Source of the DNA: Opitutia bacterium
GTDB lineage: Bacteria; Verrucomicrobiota; Verrucomicrobiia; Opitutales; T3Sed10-336
Length of the DNA: 64,000 bases
Assembly: GCA_003566885.1 (NCBI GenBank)
Contig: PXBO01000010.1
Span: forward strand, 1-64,000
Reading direction: 5' to 3'
The notes under the pieces were generated by a model. That model was not told where the DNA came from. It worked only from the letters and a program-made list of their open reading frames with translations, and made no database searches. The translations under genes were made by a program, and so were the position numbers. Shown one piece after another: positions 56,566 to 64,000 of the stretch (position 1 is its first letter; each line of letters opens with the position of its first letter).

Positions 56566-57834
56566 ATGGGCTCCGGCAAGAATCTCGAGATAATCACCAT
56601 CGGCAACGAATTGCTGCTTGGCCGCGCCTACGAAAAACACCTGGGCTACCTGGCCGCGTGGCTCTATCCCCGCGGAGTGCATATTCGGCGCAGCGTGGTG
56701 GTCCGCGATTCCCCTGAGGAAATTGAGGACGAAGTGCGGAGAGGCTGGGAGCGGGCGGACCTGGTGATTACCACCGGGGGACTCGGCCCCACCTCCGACG
56801 ACCTCACGCGGGAAGCGGTGGCCAGGGTGCTGGGAGTGACGCTGTTTCGGGACGAGGAAACCGTCGGTCGGCTGGAGGCCTATTTCCGCGAGCGCGGGCG
56901 TCCCATGACGCCGAACAACCTGCGCCAGGCCGACCGGCCGCAAGGCTCGGAGCTGATCCCCAACCGGAACGGCACCGCTCCCGGAATCTGGTACCGCCGG
57001 GGAAACAAGGTCCTGATCATGCTCCCGGGACCCGCGGAGGAATTGCACCCCATGTTCGAAAACGAAATTTTGCCCCGGCTGGACACCGCGGGGTTGCTGG
57101 AGCCGGAGACGCCCTTTGTCGAGATCCGTACCGCCGGTTTGGGCGAGTCGGTATTGGAAACGACGCTCGAACCCCTTTTGAATCGTTTCCCCGGGATCAA
57201 AATTTCCTACCGGGCGCACAGCGCCCTGGTCGACGTCCGTCTCAGTTCCGAGGACGGCGCCTACGACCGCGAAGCTCTGGAAGCCATCGGAGCGGAATGC
57301 GCCGAGGCCCTGGGGGAAGATTTTGTGGGCTTTGGCTGTCAGATGCTCAGCCGGATCCTCTCCGACAAGTTGCGGGAACGCGATCAACTCCTGGCGGTGG
57401 CGGAATCCTGTACCGGGGGTCTGCTGGCGAGCTGTTTCACCGATATTCCCGGTGCCTCCAAAACCTTCGCCGGCGGGGTCGTGGCCTACACCAACGCCGC
57501 CAAAGTGCAGCTCCTGGGGGTTCCGGAATGCCTGCTCGCCCAACACGGCGCGGTGAGCCCGGAAGCCGCCGCGGCCATGGCTACCGGGGTCGCGGAACGC
57601 CTTTCCGCCGAGTACGCGCTAAGCATCACCGGTTTCGCAGGTCCCGGAGGCGGGAACCGGGAAAATCCGGTCGGCACCATCTACCTGGGACTGCACACCC
57701 CGGAAGGCGTCTGGTCCCGCCGGGTCAACTTCCCCGGCAGCCGCACCACCGTCAAGACCCGCGCCGTCAACGCCGCCCTCGACTGGCTCCGCCGGGAACT
57801 GGCGAAACCGATCGCCACCCCGAGCAACGCCTGA
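56566..57834 (+). CDS. cinA: CinA family protein (NMN deamidase / ADP-ribose pyrophosphatase)
   Basis: 422 residues with both classic halves. The N-terminal MoCF domain has EIITIGNELLLGRAYEKHLG, DLVITTGGLGPTSDDLTREA and GNKVLIMLPGPAEELHPMFE. The C-terminal CinA domain has LLAVAESCTGGLLASCFTDI, KTFAGGVVAYTNAAKVQLLG and ALSITGFAGPGGGNRENPVG. Full-length proteins deamidate NMN and hydrolyse ADP-ribose, recycling NAD by-products. It diverges from uvrC (70-nt gap). recA is not adjacent here, unlike in many genomes. Confidence 0.94.
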   Translation: MGSGKNLEIITIGNELLLGRAYEKHLGYLAAWLYPRGVHIRRSVVVRDSPEEIEDEVRRGWERADLVITTGGLGPTSDDLTREAVARVLGVTLFRDEETVGRLEAYFRERGRPMTPNNLRQADRPQGSELIPNRNGTAPGIWYRRGNKVLIMLPGPAEELHPMFENEILPRLDTAGLLEPETPFVEIRTAGLGESVLETTLEPLLNRFPGIKISYRAHSALVDVRLSSEDGAYDREALEAIGAECAEALGEDFVGFGCQMLSRILSDKLRERDQLLAVAESCTGGLLASCFTDIPGASKTFAGGVVAYTNAAKVQLLGVPECLLAQHGAVSPEAAAAMATGVAERLSAEYALSITGFAGPGGGNRENPVGTIYLGLHTPEGVWSRRVNFPGSRTTVKTRAVNAALDWLRRELAKPIATPSNA

Positions 57835-58025
57835 GTCCTAGCCTGCTCCCGGCCCTCCAACAAGACTTTCTGTCAAGTATATTTAGCCTGGCAAATTATT
57901 TACCCTCCTTGAATCGAATGCCCGGGCAATCTGGGGGTGGGAGGCAATGCCGCCCGTTCTCGAATAGACTTGTCCGCCCTTCCTCATCGGGACATTTTTC
58001 AGATTCCTGCTCCATTCCTTTCAAT

Positions 58026-60302
58026 ATGAAGACTCAACCCTCCAGTTTATTGTCGTTTTTCCATGGACTAATCCGGTCGTTACCCCGGGGCCTGATGCCG
58101 GGTTGGCATCACCGACGGGCGGTGACGTTCTGTGCCTTCATGGTCACCGGGCTCGTTGCCGGTCAGCCCTTTACCCAGGGGGCCGAAAACCTGGTGTGGG
58201 AATGGCGGAATCCGCTGCCCCAGGGAAATACGCTTCAAAGTGTCGTTCACGTTGACGACAAGCTGATCGCTGTCGGATCCGGTGGAACGATTATTACGAG
58301 CGACGGGATCGAATTGAGCACTCAGACGCTCGGTTCGACCATCAATCTGTTCGATATCGCCAGGAACGGATCGATCTATGTCGCCGTGGGGAGTAAAGAC
58401 GGCAACCTCGTCACGGTCTCAAGTCACGATGGAGAATCCTGGTCCATTCAGACTTTCGAAGATGCGGGATCCCTTCGTGCGGTGATTTGGAACGGGAGCT
58501 CATTTTTCACGGCGGGCACAGGCGGGCGCATACGTCAAAGCGAAGACGGAACCCATTGGGAAACACGCGATGTATCGGCATCGGCATGGTTCGAAGCCAT
58601 TGTGTGGACGGGAGATCAACTGGTCGCCGTCGGCGGGGTACCCGGCGGGGGTAGAACGCCCCCAAGACGGGTCGTCGCCACCAGCGCAGACGGAATCGAC
58701 TGGGATGTCCAGGAAACCACCGACGCCACGCCACTTACCTCAATTGCCTGGAATGGCTCCCGCTATATTGCCACCGTGGACTGGTACCCTTCGATCCTGG
58801 GCAGCACCAATGCCACGGATTGGGAAACCGTCCATTCCACAGGGGATGCCAGGGCGCAATCGGTGACCTCGAACGGGAGTGAATTCCTCGCCGTTGGCAC
58901 AAACGGCAGCCTTTTCCGCAGTACGGACGGTCTGAGTTGGACCCATCAGGAAATCGGGTTCGGGGGCGTGCTTCAATCGATCACCCCAACGCCTAATGGG
59001 GCCGCCGTAGTGGGAAACGGCGGTTTTTTCGCGTTCAGCGATACGCTTTCCGACTGGACCACTCTCGCAAGTGGATTTTTTGAAACCCTGCACGACGTTT
59101 CCTGGAACGGGGAACGCTTCATTGCTGTGGGCGATAACGGCCGGATACTCACCAGCACGGAAGGAATCGATTGGACACCGGTTGAATCCGGAACAACGGA
59201 AATCCTTTTCGGCCTTTTGGAAACCGAAGAAAGAATCGTGGCCGTTGGCACAAACGGGCGAATTGTTGTCAGCGAGGCTGGCACGCCTTTCGAGGTTCGT
59301 GATTCGGGAGTGAGCACAACTTTAAGGGATATTGCCGACAGCGGTGAACGGTACGTCGCGGTCGGCCACAGCGGTACCATCGTGACGAGTGCTGACGCAG
59401 CAACCTGGTCCGAGGTGGAAACGTCCACTAACGTAACACTGTACAGCATCGCCTGGCAAGATGGCCTCTTTGTCGCTGTGGGAAGCAACGGCACAATCTT
59501 GACCAGTCCTGACGGAAACGAATGGGAGATCGAGGATTCCATTACCATATGGCCGCTGGAAGGCATTGCTTCAAATGGCACGACGTGGGTGGCTACCGGG
59601 AACCAACAATCAGTGGCGACGAGTTCCAACGGCAAGGATTGGCAAAACATTGCGAACGCCGTCGAACACAACATTTCTTCACTTTTTTGGAGCGGAACTG
59701 AGTTTATAGGCCTGGGCACGGGCTGGATTTCAACCAGCCCGGACGGATCGAATTGGGAATCCGCGCGTTTACCCGTAACCCATGCCCTCAAGGCCGCCGC
59801 GTGGGACGGCCGACAGTATATCGTAGTTGGAACCCATGGATCCATCCTCTCTGGAGAAGCGCACAGTCCTGAAAACACGTTTACCGCCTGGCTGCACGAC
59901 CATTTTGACGAAACCGAGCTGGAGAACGAAGTCCTTTCCGATCCGGAATCGGATCCGGGTGGTTTCGGAATCAACAATCTCCTGCGTTACGCCTTTGATC
60001 TCGATCCGCGTCATCCCAATATCCACGATATTTCTCACGTTGCGACCACCTCGCTTGAGGATCCCGAAGGTGACTATATCGTCATAACCTTTTCGCGGCG
60101 CGCCAACGCGGCCGATCTTGAATACCAAGTGGAGAGCGGCGACCAGCCGGGATCATGGCAGCACCTTGATGAGAATTACTTTGTCGAGGCTTCCCCGACG
60201 GAAAACGAGGCGTTGGAATTGGTCACCTATCGCGACAGCGTCCCCATCGGCGAAACAGACTCGCGCTTTATGCGAGTGACGGTAAAGCTTGTGGATCCCT
60301 AA
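58026..60302 (+). CDS. large secreted beta-propeller-like repeat protein
   Basis: 758 residues from MKTQPSSLLSFFHGLIRSLP. The listed ORF runs back into cinA, but the signal-like hydrophobic stretch AVTFCAFMVTGLVAG is here. More than a dozen repeats of about 40 residues follow, each with a core W-N-G..(F/Y)-(I/V)-A-V-G..G-.-I-.-.-S-.-D-G-.-.-W (RFIAVGDNGRILTSTEGIDW, LFVAVGSNGTILTSPDGNEW), as in YCF48/BNR-type propellers. The C-terminal 110 residues (DPGGFGINNLLRYAFDLDPR, YIVITFSRRANAADLEYQVE) form a module frequent in verrucomicrobial secreted proteins. Function unknown. holA starts 5 nt after the stop. Confidence 0.82.
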   Translation: MKTQPSSLLSFFHGLIRSLPRGLMPGWHHRRAVTFCAFMVTGLVAGQPFTQGAENLVWEWRNPLPQGNTLQSVVHVDDKLIAVGSGGTIITSDGIELSTQTLGSTINLFDIARNGSIYVAVGSKDGNLVTVSSHDGESWSIQTFEDAGSLRAVIWNGSSFFTAGTGGRIRQSEDGTHWETRDVSASAWFEAIVWTGDQLVAVGGVPGGGRTPPRRVVATSADGIDWDVQETTDATPLTSIAWNGSRYIATVDWYPSILGSTNATDWETVHSTGDARAQSVTSNGSEFLAVGTNGSLFRSTDGLSWTHQEIGFGGVLQSITPTPNGAAVVGNGGFFAFSDTLSDWTTLASGFFETLHDVSWNGERFIAVGDNGRILTSTEGIDWTPVESGTTEILFGLLETEERIVAVGTNGRIVVSEAGTPFEVRDSGVSTTLRDIADSGERYVAVGHSGTIVTSADAATWSEVETSTNVTLYSIAWQDGLFVAVGSNGTILTSPDGNEWEIEDSITIWPLEGIASNGTTWVATGNQQSVATSSNGKDWQNIANAVEHNISSLFWSGTEFIGLGTGWISTSPDGSNWESARLPVTHALKAAAWDGRQYIVVGTHGSILSGEAHSPENTFTAWLHDHFDETELENEVLSDPESDPGGFGINNLLRYAFDLDPRHPNIHDISHVATTSLEDPEGDYIVITFSRRANAADLEYQVESGDQPGSWQHLDENYFVEASPTENEALELVTYRDSVPIGETDSRFMRVTVKLVDP

Positions 60303-60306
60303 TGAT

Positions 60307-61422
60307 ATGGCGGACAAACCATTCACTTTTATCGGCGGCGCGGATGATTTCCTGGTCGAGCGGGCGGGCAAGGAACGTTTCGCGCGGATGACCGAGGGCG
60401 TGGAAGACGACTTGGCCAAGGAGATCGTGGACGGCTATGCCAACAACGTGGGCGAGGTGGAAAAGGCGGTGAACCAGTTCGTCCAGGCGGTGGACACGCT
60501 GCCGATGTTCGGCGGGAAAAAAGTGGTGTGGTTCAAGAGCGTGTGTTTCCTCGCCGACTCGGTAACCGGCCGGGCCGAGGGTACCTTGAAACAAGTGGAG
60601 CGGCTCCAGGAGGTGCTCGGAAGGCTCGATCCGGCCTCGGTTTCGGTCCTCGTCACCGCGTCACCGGTGGATCGTCGCCGCAGCTTCCCGAAATGGCTTG
60701 AGAAGACCGCCGACATCCAGTGGCTGGCGGCCGCGGGGACCGGCCGCAATGACGACCCGCGTGCTCTGGAGGACCTGGTCCGCCGCGAGTGCGCCGCCTT
60801 TGGCGTCGAAATCGCGCCCAACGCTCTGGCGCTGCTCACCGCCAAGGTCAATGCCAACACCCGCCTGGTGGTGGAGGAGGTCCGCAAACTGGCCACTTAT
60901 CTCGGAAAAGAGGGCGGCGTGATTGAGGAAGCCCTGGTGGCGGAGTTGGTCCCGGATTTTGGCGAAGGTGACTTCTTTGAAGCGGCGGAGGCCTTTTTTT
61001 CCCGCGACCTGGCCTGGACCCTGGACGCCCTGCGGCGCCATTTTTTTGCCGGACACGACGCCCGCGGCCTCATCACCACCCTGCAAAACCGCAACCGCAT
61101 TCTCATCCAGCTCAAGACCCTGCTCGATGCCGGTGAAATCCGCATGGGCTACCGCGGCCTGGACAAAACCACCTTCGAACAGGCCGCCCGTGCCCACCGC
61201 GAGGCCTTCGGCGATTCCGAAACCAAATCCCATTTCAACGTTTTCACCCAGAACCTCTGGTACCTCGGCAAACTTTCCGACGGAGTGAAAGGGCTGACGC
61301 TGCGCCGCCTGATCGACCACCAAACCGAATTCATCCGCGCTTTCGAACGGATACTGACCCACCCTAACGAGCAGGAGGAAGTCATGCGCGAAACCGCGAT
61401 ACGGTGTCTGGGGGAGTCGTGA
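60307..61422 (+). CDS. holA: DNA polymerase III subunit delta (HolA)
   Basis: 371 residues from MADKPFTFIGGADDFLVERA. The clamp-loader wrench subunit that opens the sliding clamp. Evidence: short GADDFLVER start in place of G-x-D-x-y-L, TLPMFGGKKVVWFKSVCFLA, ALALLTAKVNANTRLVVEEV with KLATYLG, FFEAAEAFFSRDLAWTLDAL, and the C-terminal collar HDARGLITTLQNRNRILIQL. Divergent, but domain order and length fit. Lies immediately behind the propeller gene, so it may share its mRNA or have its own internal promoter. Confidence 0.85.
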   Translation: MADKPFTFIGGADDFLVERAGKERFARMTEGVEDDLAKEIVDGYANNVGEVEKAVNQFVQAVDTLPMFGGKKVVWFKSVCFLADSVTGRAEGTLKQVERLQEVLGRLDPASVSVLVTASPVDRRRSFPKWLEKTADIQWLAAAGTGRNDDPRALEDLVRRECAAFGVEIAPNALALLTAKVNANTRLVVEEVRKLATYLGKEGGVIEEALVAELVPDFGEGDFFEAAEAFFSRDLAWTLDALRRHFFAGHDARGLITTLQNRNRILIQLKTLLDAGEIRMGYRGLDKTTFEQAARAHREAFGDSETKSHFNVFTQNLWYLGKLSDGVKGLTLRRLIDHQTEFIRAFERILTHPNEQEEVMRETAIRCLGES

Positions 61423-61470
61423 TTCGTTATCCGTGATTCGTCATTTGTGATTCGATCACGAAGCTACGAA
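61423..61470 (+). repeat. GTGATTCG unit repeat
   Basis: GATTCGTTATCC, GTGATTCGTCATTT and GTGATTCGATCACG, about three 13-14 nt units between holA and purB. The last unit itself contains a small dyad CGATCACG. No coding sense. Confidence 0.45.
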
Positions 61471-61521
61471 TCACCTTTTTAACGTGCCATTCTCCCGGCG
61501 CGGTTCTAGTGTCTTCCGCTT

Positions 61522-62940
61522 ATGATTCCCAACGTGCTCGCAGAACGGTACGCGTCGACGCAAATGCAATCCATCTGGTCGGCCCAGGGGCGGGTTCTCA
61601 TTGAACGCGATTTCTGGATCGCGGTCATGAAAGCCCAGCGGGACCTCGGGCTGGATATTCCGGAGGACGCCATCCGGGCCTACGAAACGGTGCGGGAAAC
61701 GGTCGACCTGGAATCGATCGACCGGCGGGAACGCAAGACCCTGCACGACGTAAAGGCGAGAATCGAGGAATTCTGCGACCTGGCCGGCTGGCAGCACATC
61801 CACAAAGGACTCACCAGCCGCGACCTGACGGAGAACGTGGAGCAACTCCAAGTGCACCGTTCTCTGGTCAACCTGCGAATCAAAACCGCCGCCGCGCTCG
61901 GGCTGCTGGCGGAGCGGGCCCGGGAGTATCGCGATCTCATCGTCACCGCCCGCACCCACAACGTGCCCGCGCAACCGACCACCTTCGGCAAACGCCTGGC
62001 CATGTCGGGCCAGGAACTCCTGCACGCCTTCCGCCGGCTGGAATCCCTGATCGAAAGCTACCCGGTGCGCGGCCTGAAAGGGGCGGTCGGCACCCAACTC
62101 GATCTGATGACCCTGTTCGGCGGTGATCGGGCCAAGGTGGCCGAACTGGAGAACCGGATTCTGGAGTACCTGGGATTCCGTCACTCCCTGGCCAATACCG
62201 GCCAGGTGTATCCGCGGAGCCTCGATTTTGAGACCGTCACCTGCCTGGCTCAGCTTGGCGCCGGGGCCGGCTCCTTCGCCCGCACCCTGCGCCTGATGGC
62301 CGGTCACGAACTGGCCAGCGAAGGCTTCCTGGAGGGTCAGGTGGGCTCCTCGGCCATGCCGCACAAAATGAACAGCCGGAGTTGTGAACGGATCAACGGA
62401 TTCAACGCCATCCTGCAGGGCTACGTCGCCATGACCGCGGCCCTGGCCGGCGATCAGTGGAACGAAGGCGACGTGTCCTGCTCGGTGGTGCGCCGGGTGG
62501 CGCTGCCCGACGCGTTTTTTGCCATCGACGGTCTGCTGGAAACCTTTTTGACCGTCCTGCACAACATGGAAGCCTACCCGGCCGTGATCGAAGCCGAGAA
62601 CCGTCGTTACCTGCCCTTCCTGGCCACCACCACTTTCCTGATGGAAGCGGTCAAGGCGGGGGCCGGACGCGAGGAAGCCCACCAGGCGATAAAGGAACAC
62701 GCTTTGGCGGCGGTACGCGCGTTGCGCTCCGGAGAGACCACGGAAAACGATCTGCTGGAACGTCTGGCCGGCGACCCCCGCCTTCCCCTGGAACGTTCCG
62801 CCCTGGATGCCATTCTGGCAACTCCGGAGCGCTTCCTCGGCACCGCGCCGGAACAAGTCGATCGTTTCACGGAAGACGTCGATTCCGTGCTGATCCGTTT
62901 TCCCGACGCCGCCGGTTACAGACCGGATCGTATTCTGTAG
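61522..62940 (+). CDS. purB: adenylosuccinate lyase
   Basis: 472 residues. Catalyses two steps of purine synthesis (SAICAR to AICAR, and adenylosuccinate to AMP). Superfamily signatures: HIHKGLTSRDLTENVEQLQV, TARTHNVPAQPTTFGKRLAM (catalytic His), RGLKGAVGTQLDLMTLFGGD, and the flexible loop VGSSAMPHKMNSRSCERING (catalytic Ser). Length is in the range of the longer, eukaryote-like PurB group. The ATG is preceded by TCTTCCGCTT, with no strong Shine-Dalgarno sequence. Confidence 0.95.
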   Translation: MIPNVLAERYASTQMQSIWSAQGRVLIERDFWIAVMKAQRDLGLDIPEDAIRAYETVRETVDLESIDRRERKTLHDVKARIEEFCDLAGWQHIHKGLTSRDLTENVEQLQVHRSLVNLRIKTAAALGLLAERAREYRDLIVTARTHNVPAQPTTFGKRLAMSGQELLHAFRRLESLIESYPVRGLKGAVGTQLDLMTLFGGDRAKVAELENRILEYLGFRHSLANTGQVYPRSLDFETVTCLAQLGAGAGSFARTLRLMAGHELASEGFLEGQVGSSAMPHKMNSRSCERINGFNAILQGYVAMTAALAGDQWNEGDVSCSVVRRVALPDAFFAIDGLLETFLTVLHNMEAYPAVIEAENRRYLPFLATTTFLMEAVKAGAGREEAHQAIKEHALAAVRALRSGETTENDLLERLAGDPRLPLERSALDAILATPERFLGTAPEQVDRFTEDVDSVLIRFPDAAGYRPDRIL

Positions 62941-62995
62941 TTTTCCGGAGTCACGAAAACGGGAAAGCGGCCGGAAAAAGACTCGCCGCCCCCAA

Positions 62996-63826
62996 TCAGT
63001 TGAGAGCCGGCTCGGTTTCCTCCGGAATCCACGGTTGGCGGGTCTCGAGGCGCAATTGCCCCGCGCGGCGCAAACCCTCACGGACCTGACCCGAGCTCAG
63101 GTGCGGCACAATATGCCGGAGTGCCTCCGGATTTCCGCCATTTGACATAGAAAGATAACACCAGGCGTAAGCTTCCACGAAACTTTGCGGCACACCGCGG
63201 CCGTAATAATACATCATACCAAGATTGTACTGCGCGCGCGCGTAATTCTGGCGGGCGGCCTGGCGGTACCATGAGACCGCTTCCGCCGAATTCAGCGACA
63301 CCCCTTCTCCATTGGCGAAAAGCACCCCCAAATTGTTCTGGGCCGGGGCATAACCCTGGTCGGCCGCACGACGGTACCATTCCGCCGCTTCGGCCTGGTT
63401 GCGCGCCACCCCTTCCCCATAGTCGTACAGCATGGCGAGATTGTACTGGGCTCGCACATGTCCCTCTTCGGCCGCCCGGCGATACCATTCGGCCGCCTTC
63501 TCCAGATCCTGTCCCACGCCTTCGCCGCGATCGTAAATCACCCCCAGACGGTACATGGCGTTTACGTACCCCTGATCGGCGGCCATGCGATACCAGCGAA
63601 CCGCTTCAAAATTGCTCTGCGGCTCGTGTCGCTGCTTTTCGTACATCCACCCGAGGTAATACTGAACCCCGACCTCTCCGGCTTCCCCCTCGTCGATAAG
63701 ATTCTGCAGGTTGCGTCCGGCGGAGTTTTCCGATCCTGGATTGGAATTGGCCGTCAGACAGCCATTGAAGAGTGACAGGGCAAACAGGGCGCCCAGGAAC
63801 GAAAAAATAATGCGCGGTGAAATCAT
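62996..63826 (-). CDS. Sel1-repeat (TPR-like) lipoprotein
   Basis: 276 residues. The N-terminus MISPRIIFSFLGALFALSLF then NGC looks like a lipoprotein signal with the lipidated Cys at about residue 23. About five Sel1 repeats of 36 residues follow (EAVRWYRMAADQGYVNAMYR, KAAEWYRRAAEEGHVRAQYN, EAAEWYRRAADQGYAPAQNN, EAVSWYRQAARQNYARAQYN), each with a LG-x-x-Y-x-x-G-x-GV turn. Such proteins act as periplasmic or surface protein-binding scaffolds. Partner unknown. Converges with purB. Confidence 0.9.
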   Translation of the reverse strand: MISPRIIFSFLGALFALSLFNGCLTANSNPGSENSAGRNLQNLIDEGEAGEVGVQYYLGWMYEKQRHEPQSNFEAVRWYRMAADQGYVNAMYRLGVIYDRGEGVGQDLEKAAEWYRRAAEEGHVRAQYNLAMLYDYGEGVARNQAEAAEWYRRAADQGYAPAQNNLGVLFANGEGVSLNSAEAVSWYRQAARQNYARAQYNLGMMYYYGRGVPQSFVEAYAWCYLSMSNGGNPEALRHIVPHLSSGQVREGLRRAGQLRLETRQPWIPEETEPALN

Positions 63827-63902
63827 GCGGAACAGAGATTAACTCCAATAAATGACCCGAGAGAGGTCGTTGTTTCAAACTAAATCCGGATGTAGAACAC
63901 CG

Positions 63903-64000
63903 CTAATAGCGGTTGGTCGCACCGAAATAACTAAGAAGCCAGACTTCCTTCCAAACCCGGTACCGTCCTTCCCAGGTGATTTTCCCGTGTTCGTCGCGCA
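63903..64000 (-). CDS. unknown protein, only the last ~32 codons in the window
   Basis: On the minus strand an open frame enters from the window edge and ends at a TAG (63905-63903): RDEHGKITWEGRYRVWKEVW then LLSYFGATNRY. Composition looks like real protein (Trp-, Tyr- and Arg-rich), and the gene orientation matches the Sel1 gene downstream. Not on the ORF track because it is truncated. No family can be named. Confidence 0.5.
   Translation of the reverse strand, partial: RDEHGKITWEGRYRVWKEVWLLSYFGATNRY

Noticed and set aside
57297-58025. N-terminal 243 codons of the propeller ORF
   Set aside because: Out-of-frame read of cinA and the gap, Arg/Gly/Pro-rich. The signal-peptide region begins at 58026.
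61471-63081. 536-codon antisense ORF over purB
   Set aside because: Shadow of purB: repetitive Gly/Gln/Phe/Val composition and no motif.

Overview
The window is about 64 kb of GC-rich bacterial chromosome. It is mostly single-copy housekeeping genes separated by gaps rich in repeats. I infer a member of the Verrucomicrobiota, probably close to Opitutae. The inference rests on gene style, not on a search: an AraC regulator with a PocR-like sensor domain, a PEP-CTERM protein, a BlaI regulator with an M56 peptidase, secreted proteins with verrucomicrobial-style C-termini, and dispersed CACGAAGG-type gap repeats. No rRNA, tRNA, CRISPR array, prophage or insertion sequence was recognised.

Layout. 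0-9 kb: a truncated VOC protein, a DUF4105 membrane protein, a Gfo/Idh/MocA oxidoreductase, a UPF0175/DUF3368 toxin-antitoxin (TA) pair, a lone T2SF-type membrane protein, a two-gene sugar-dehydrogenase operon (MDR dehydrogenase plus KduD-like SDR) and two tandem secreted Hcp-fold proteins. 9-15 kb: threonine aldolase, AraC/PocR regulator, a GCKR/MurQ-like SIS protein, a small outer-membrane barrel and a YdjM-type membrane protein. 15-21 kb: recA, mnmE and mnmG, with a 20-bp parS-like palindrome inside mnmG. 21-28 kb: an accessory patch with three more TA pairs (two of them near-identical paralogues) around a BlaI/M56-HEAT sensor pair and a xylulokinase. 28-49 kb: trmB, rnd, queC-queE, FAH hydrolase, PfkB kinase, porin, cysS, hemB, an acidic-tailed protein, pyrD, argB-argD, VTT membrane protein, rhomboid, M50 protease, PEP-CTERM protein, aroA and tyrA. 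49-64 kb: a TM/helical/FGE-like protein, zinc-free L36 and L31 ribosomal proteins, DUF1015, a double ThyX-like protein, a short uvrC, cinA, a secreted beta-propeller protein, holA, purB, a Sel1-repeat lipoprotein and a truncated final gene.

How the genes work together. mnmE and mnmG form one tRNA-modifying complex. queC and queE are translationally coupled for 7-deazaguanine (queuosine precursor) synthesis. argB-argD form an arginine operon, and tyrA-aroA an aromatic amino acid operon. rpmJ-rpmE2 look like a low-zinc ribosomal protein operon.

Most unusual signals: (i) all four TA operons appear to have the same leaderless promoter geometry, with the -10 box ending about 6 nt before the antitoxin ATG; (ii) GTGGCGTG-hairpin-CGC repeats have stems that vary in a compensated way, like REP elements; (iii) a parS-like site in mnmG without parAB next to it; (iv) exported Hcp proteins with no type VI secretion genes in view; (v) a UvrC without the usual cysteine cluster; (vi) a 447-residue two-part ThyX-like protein.
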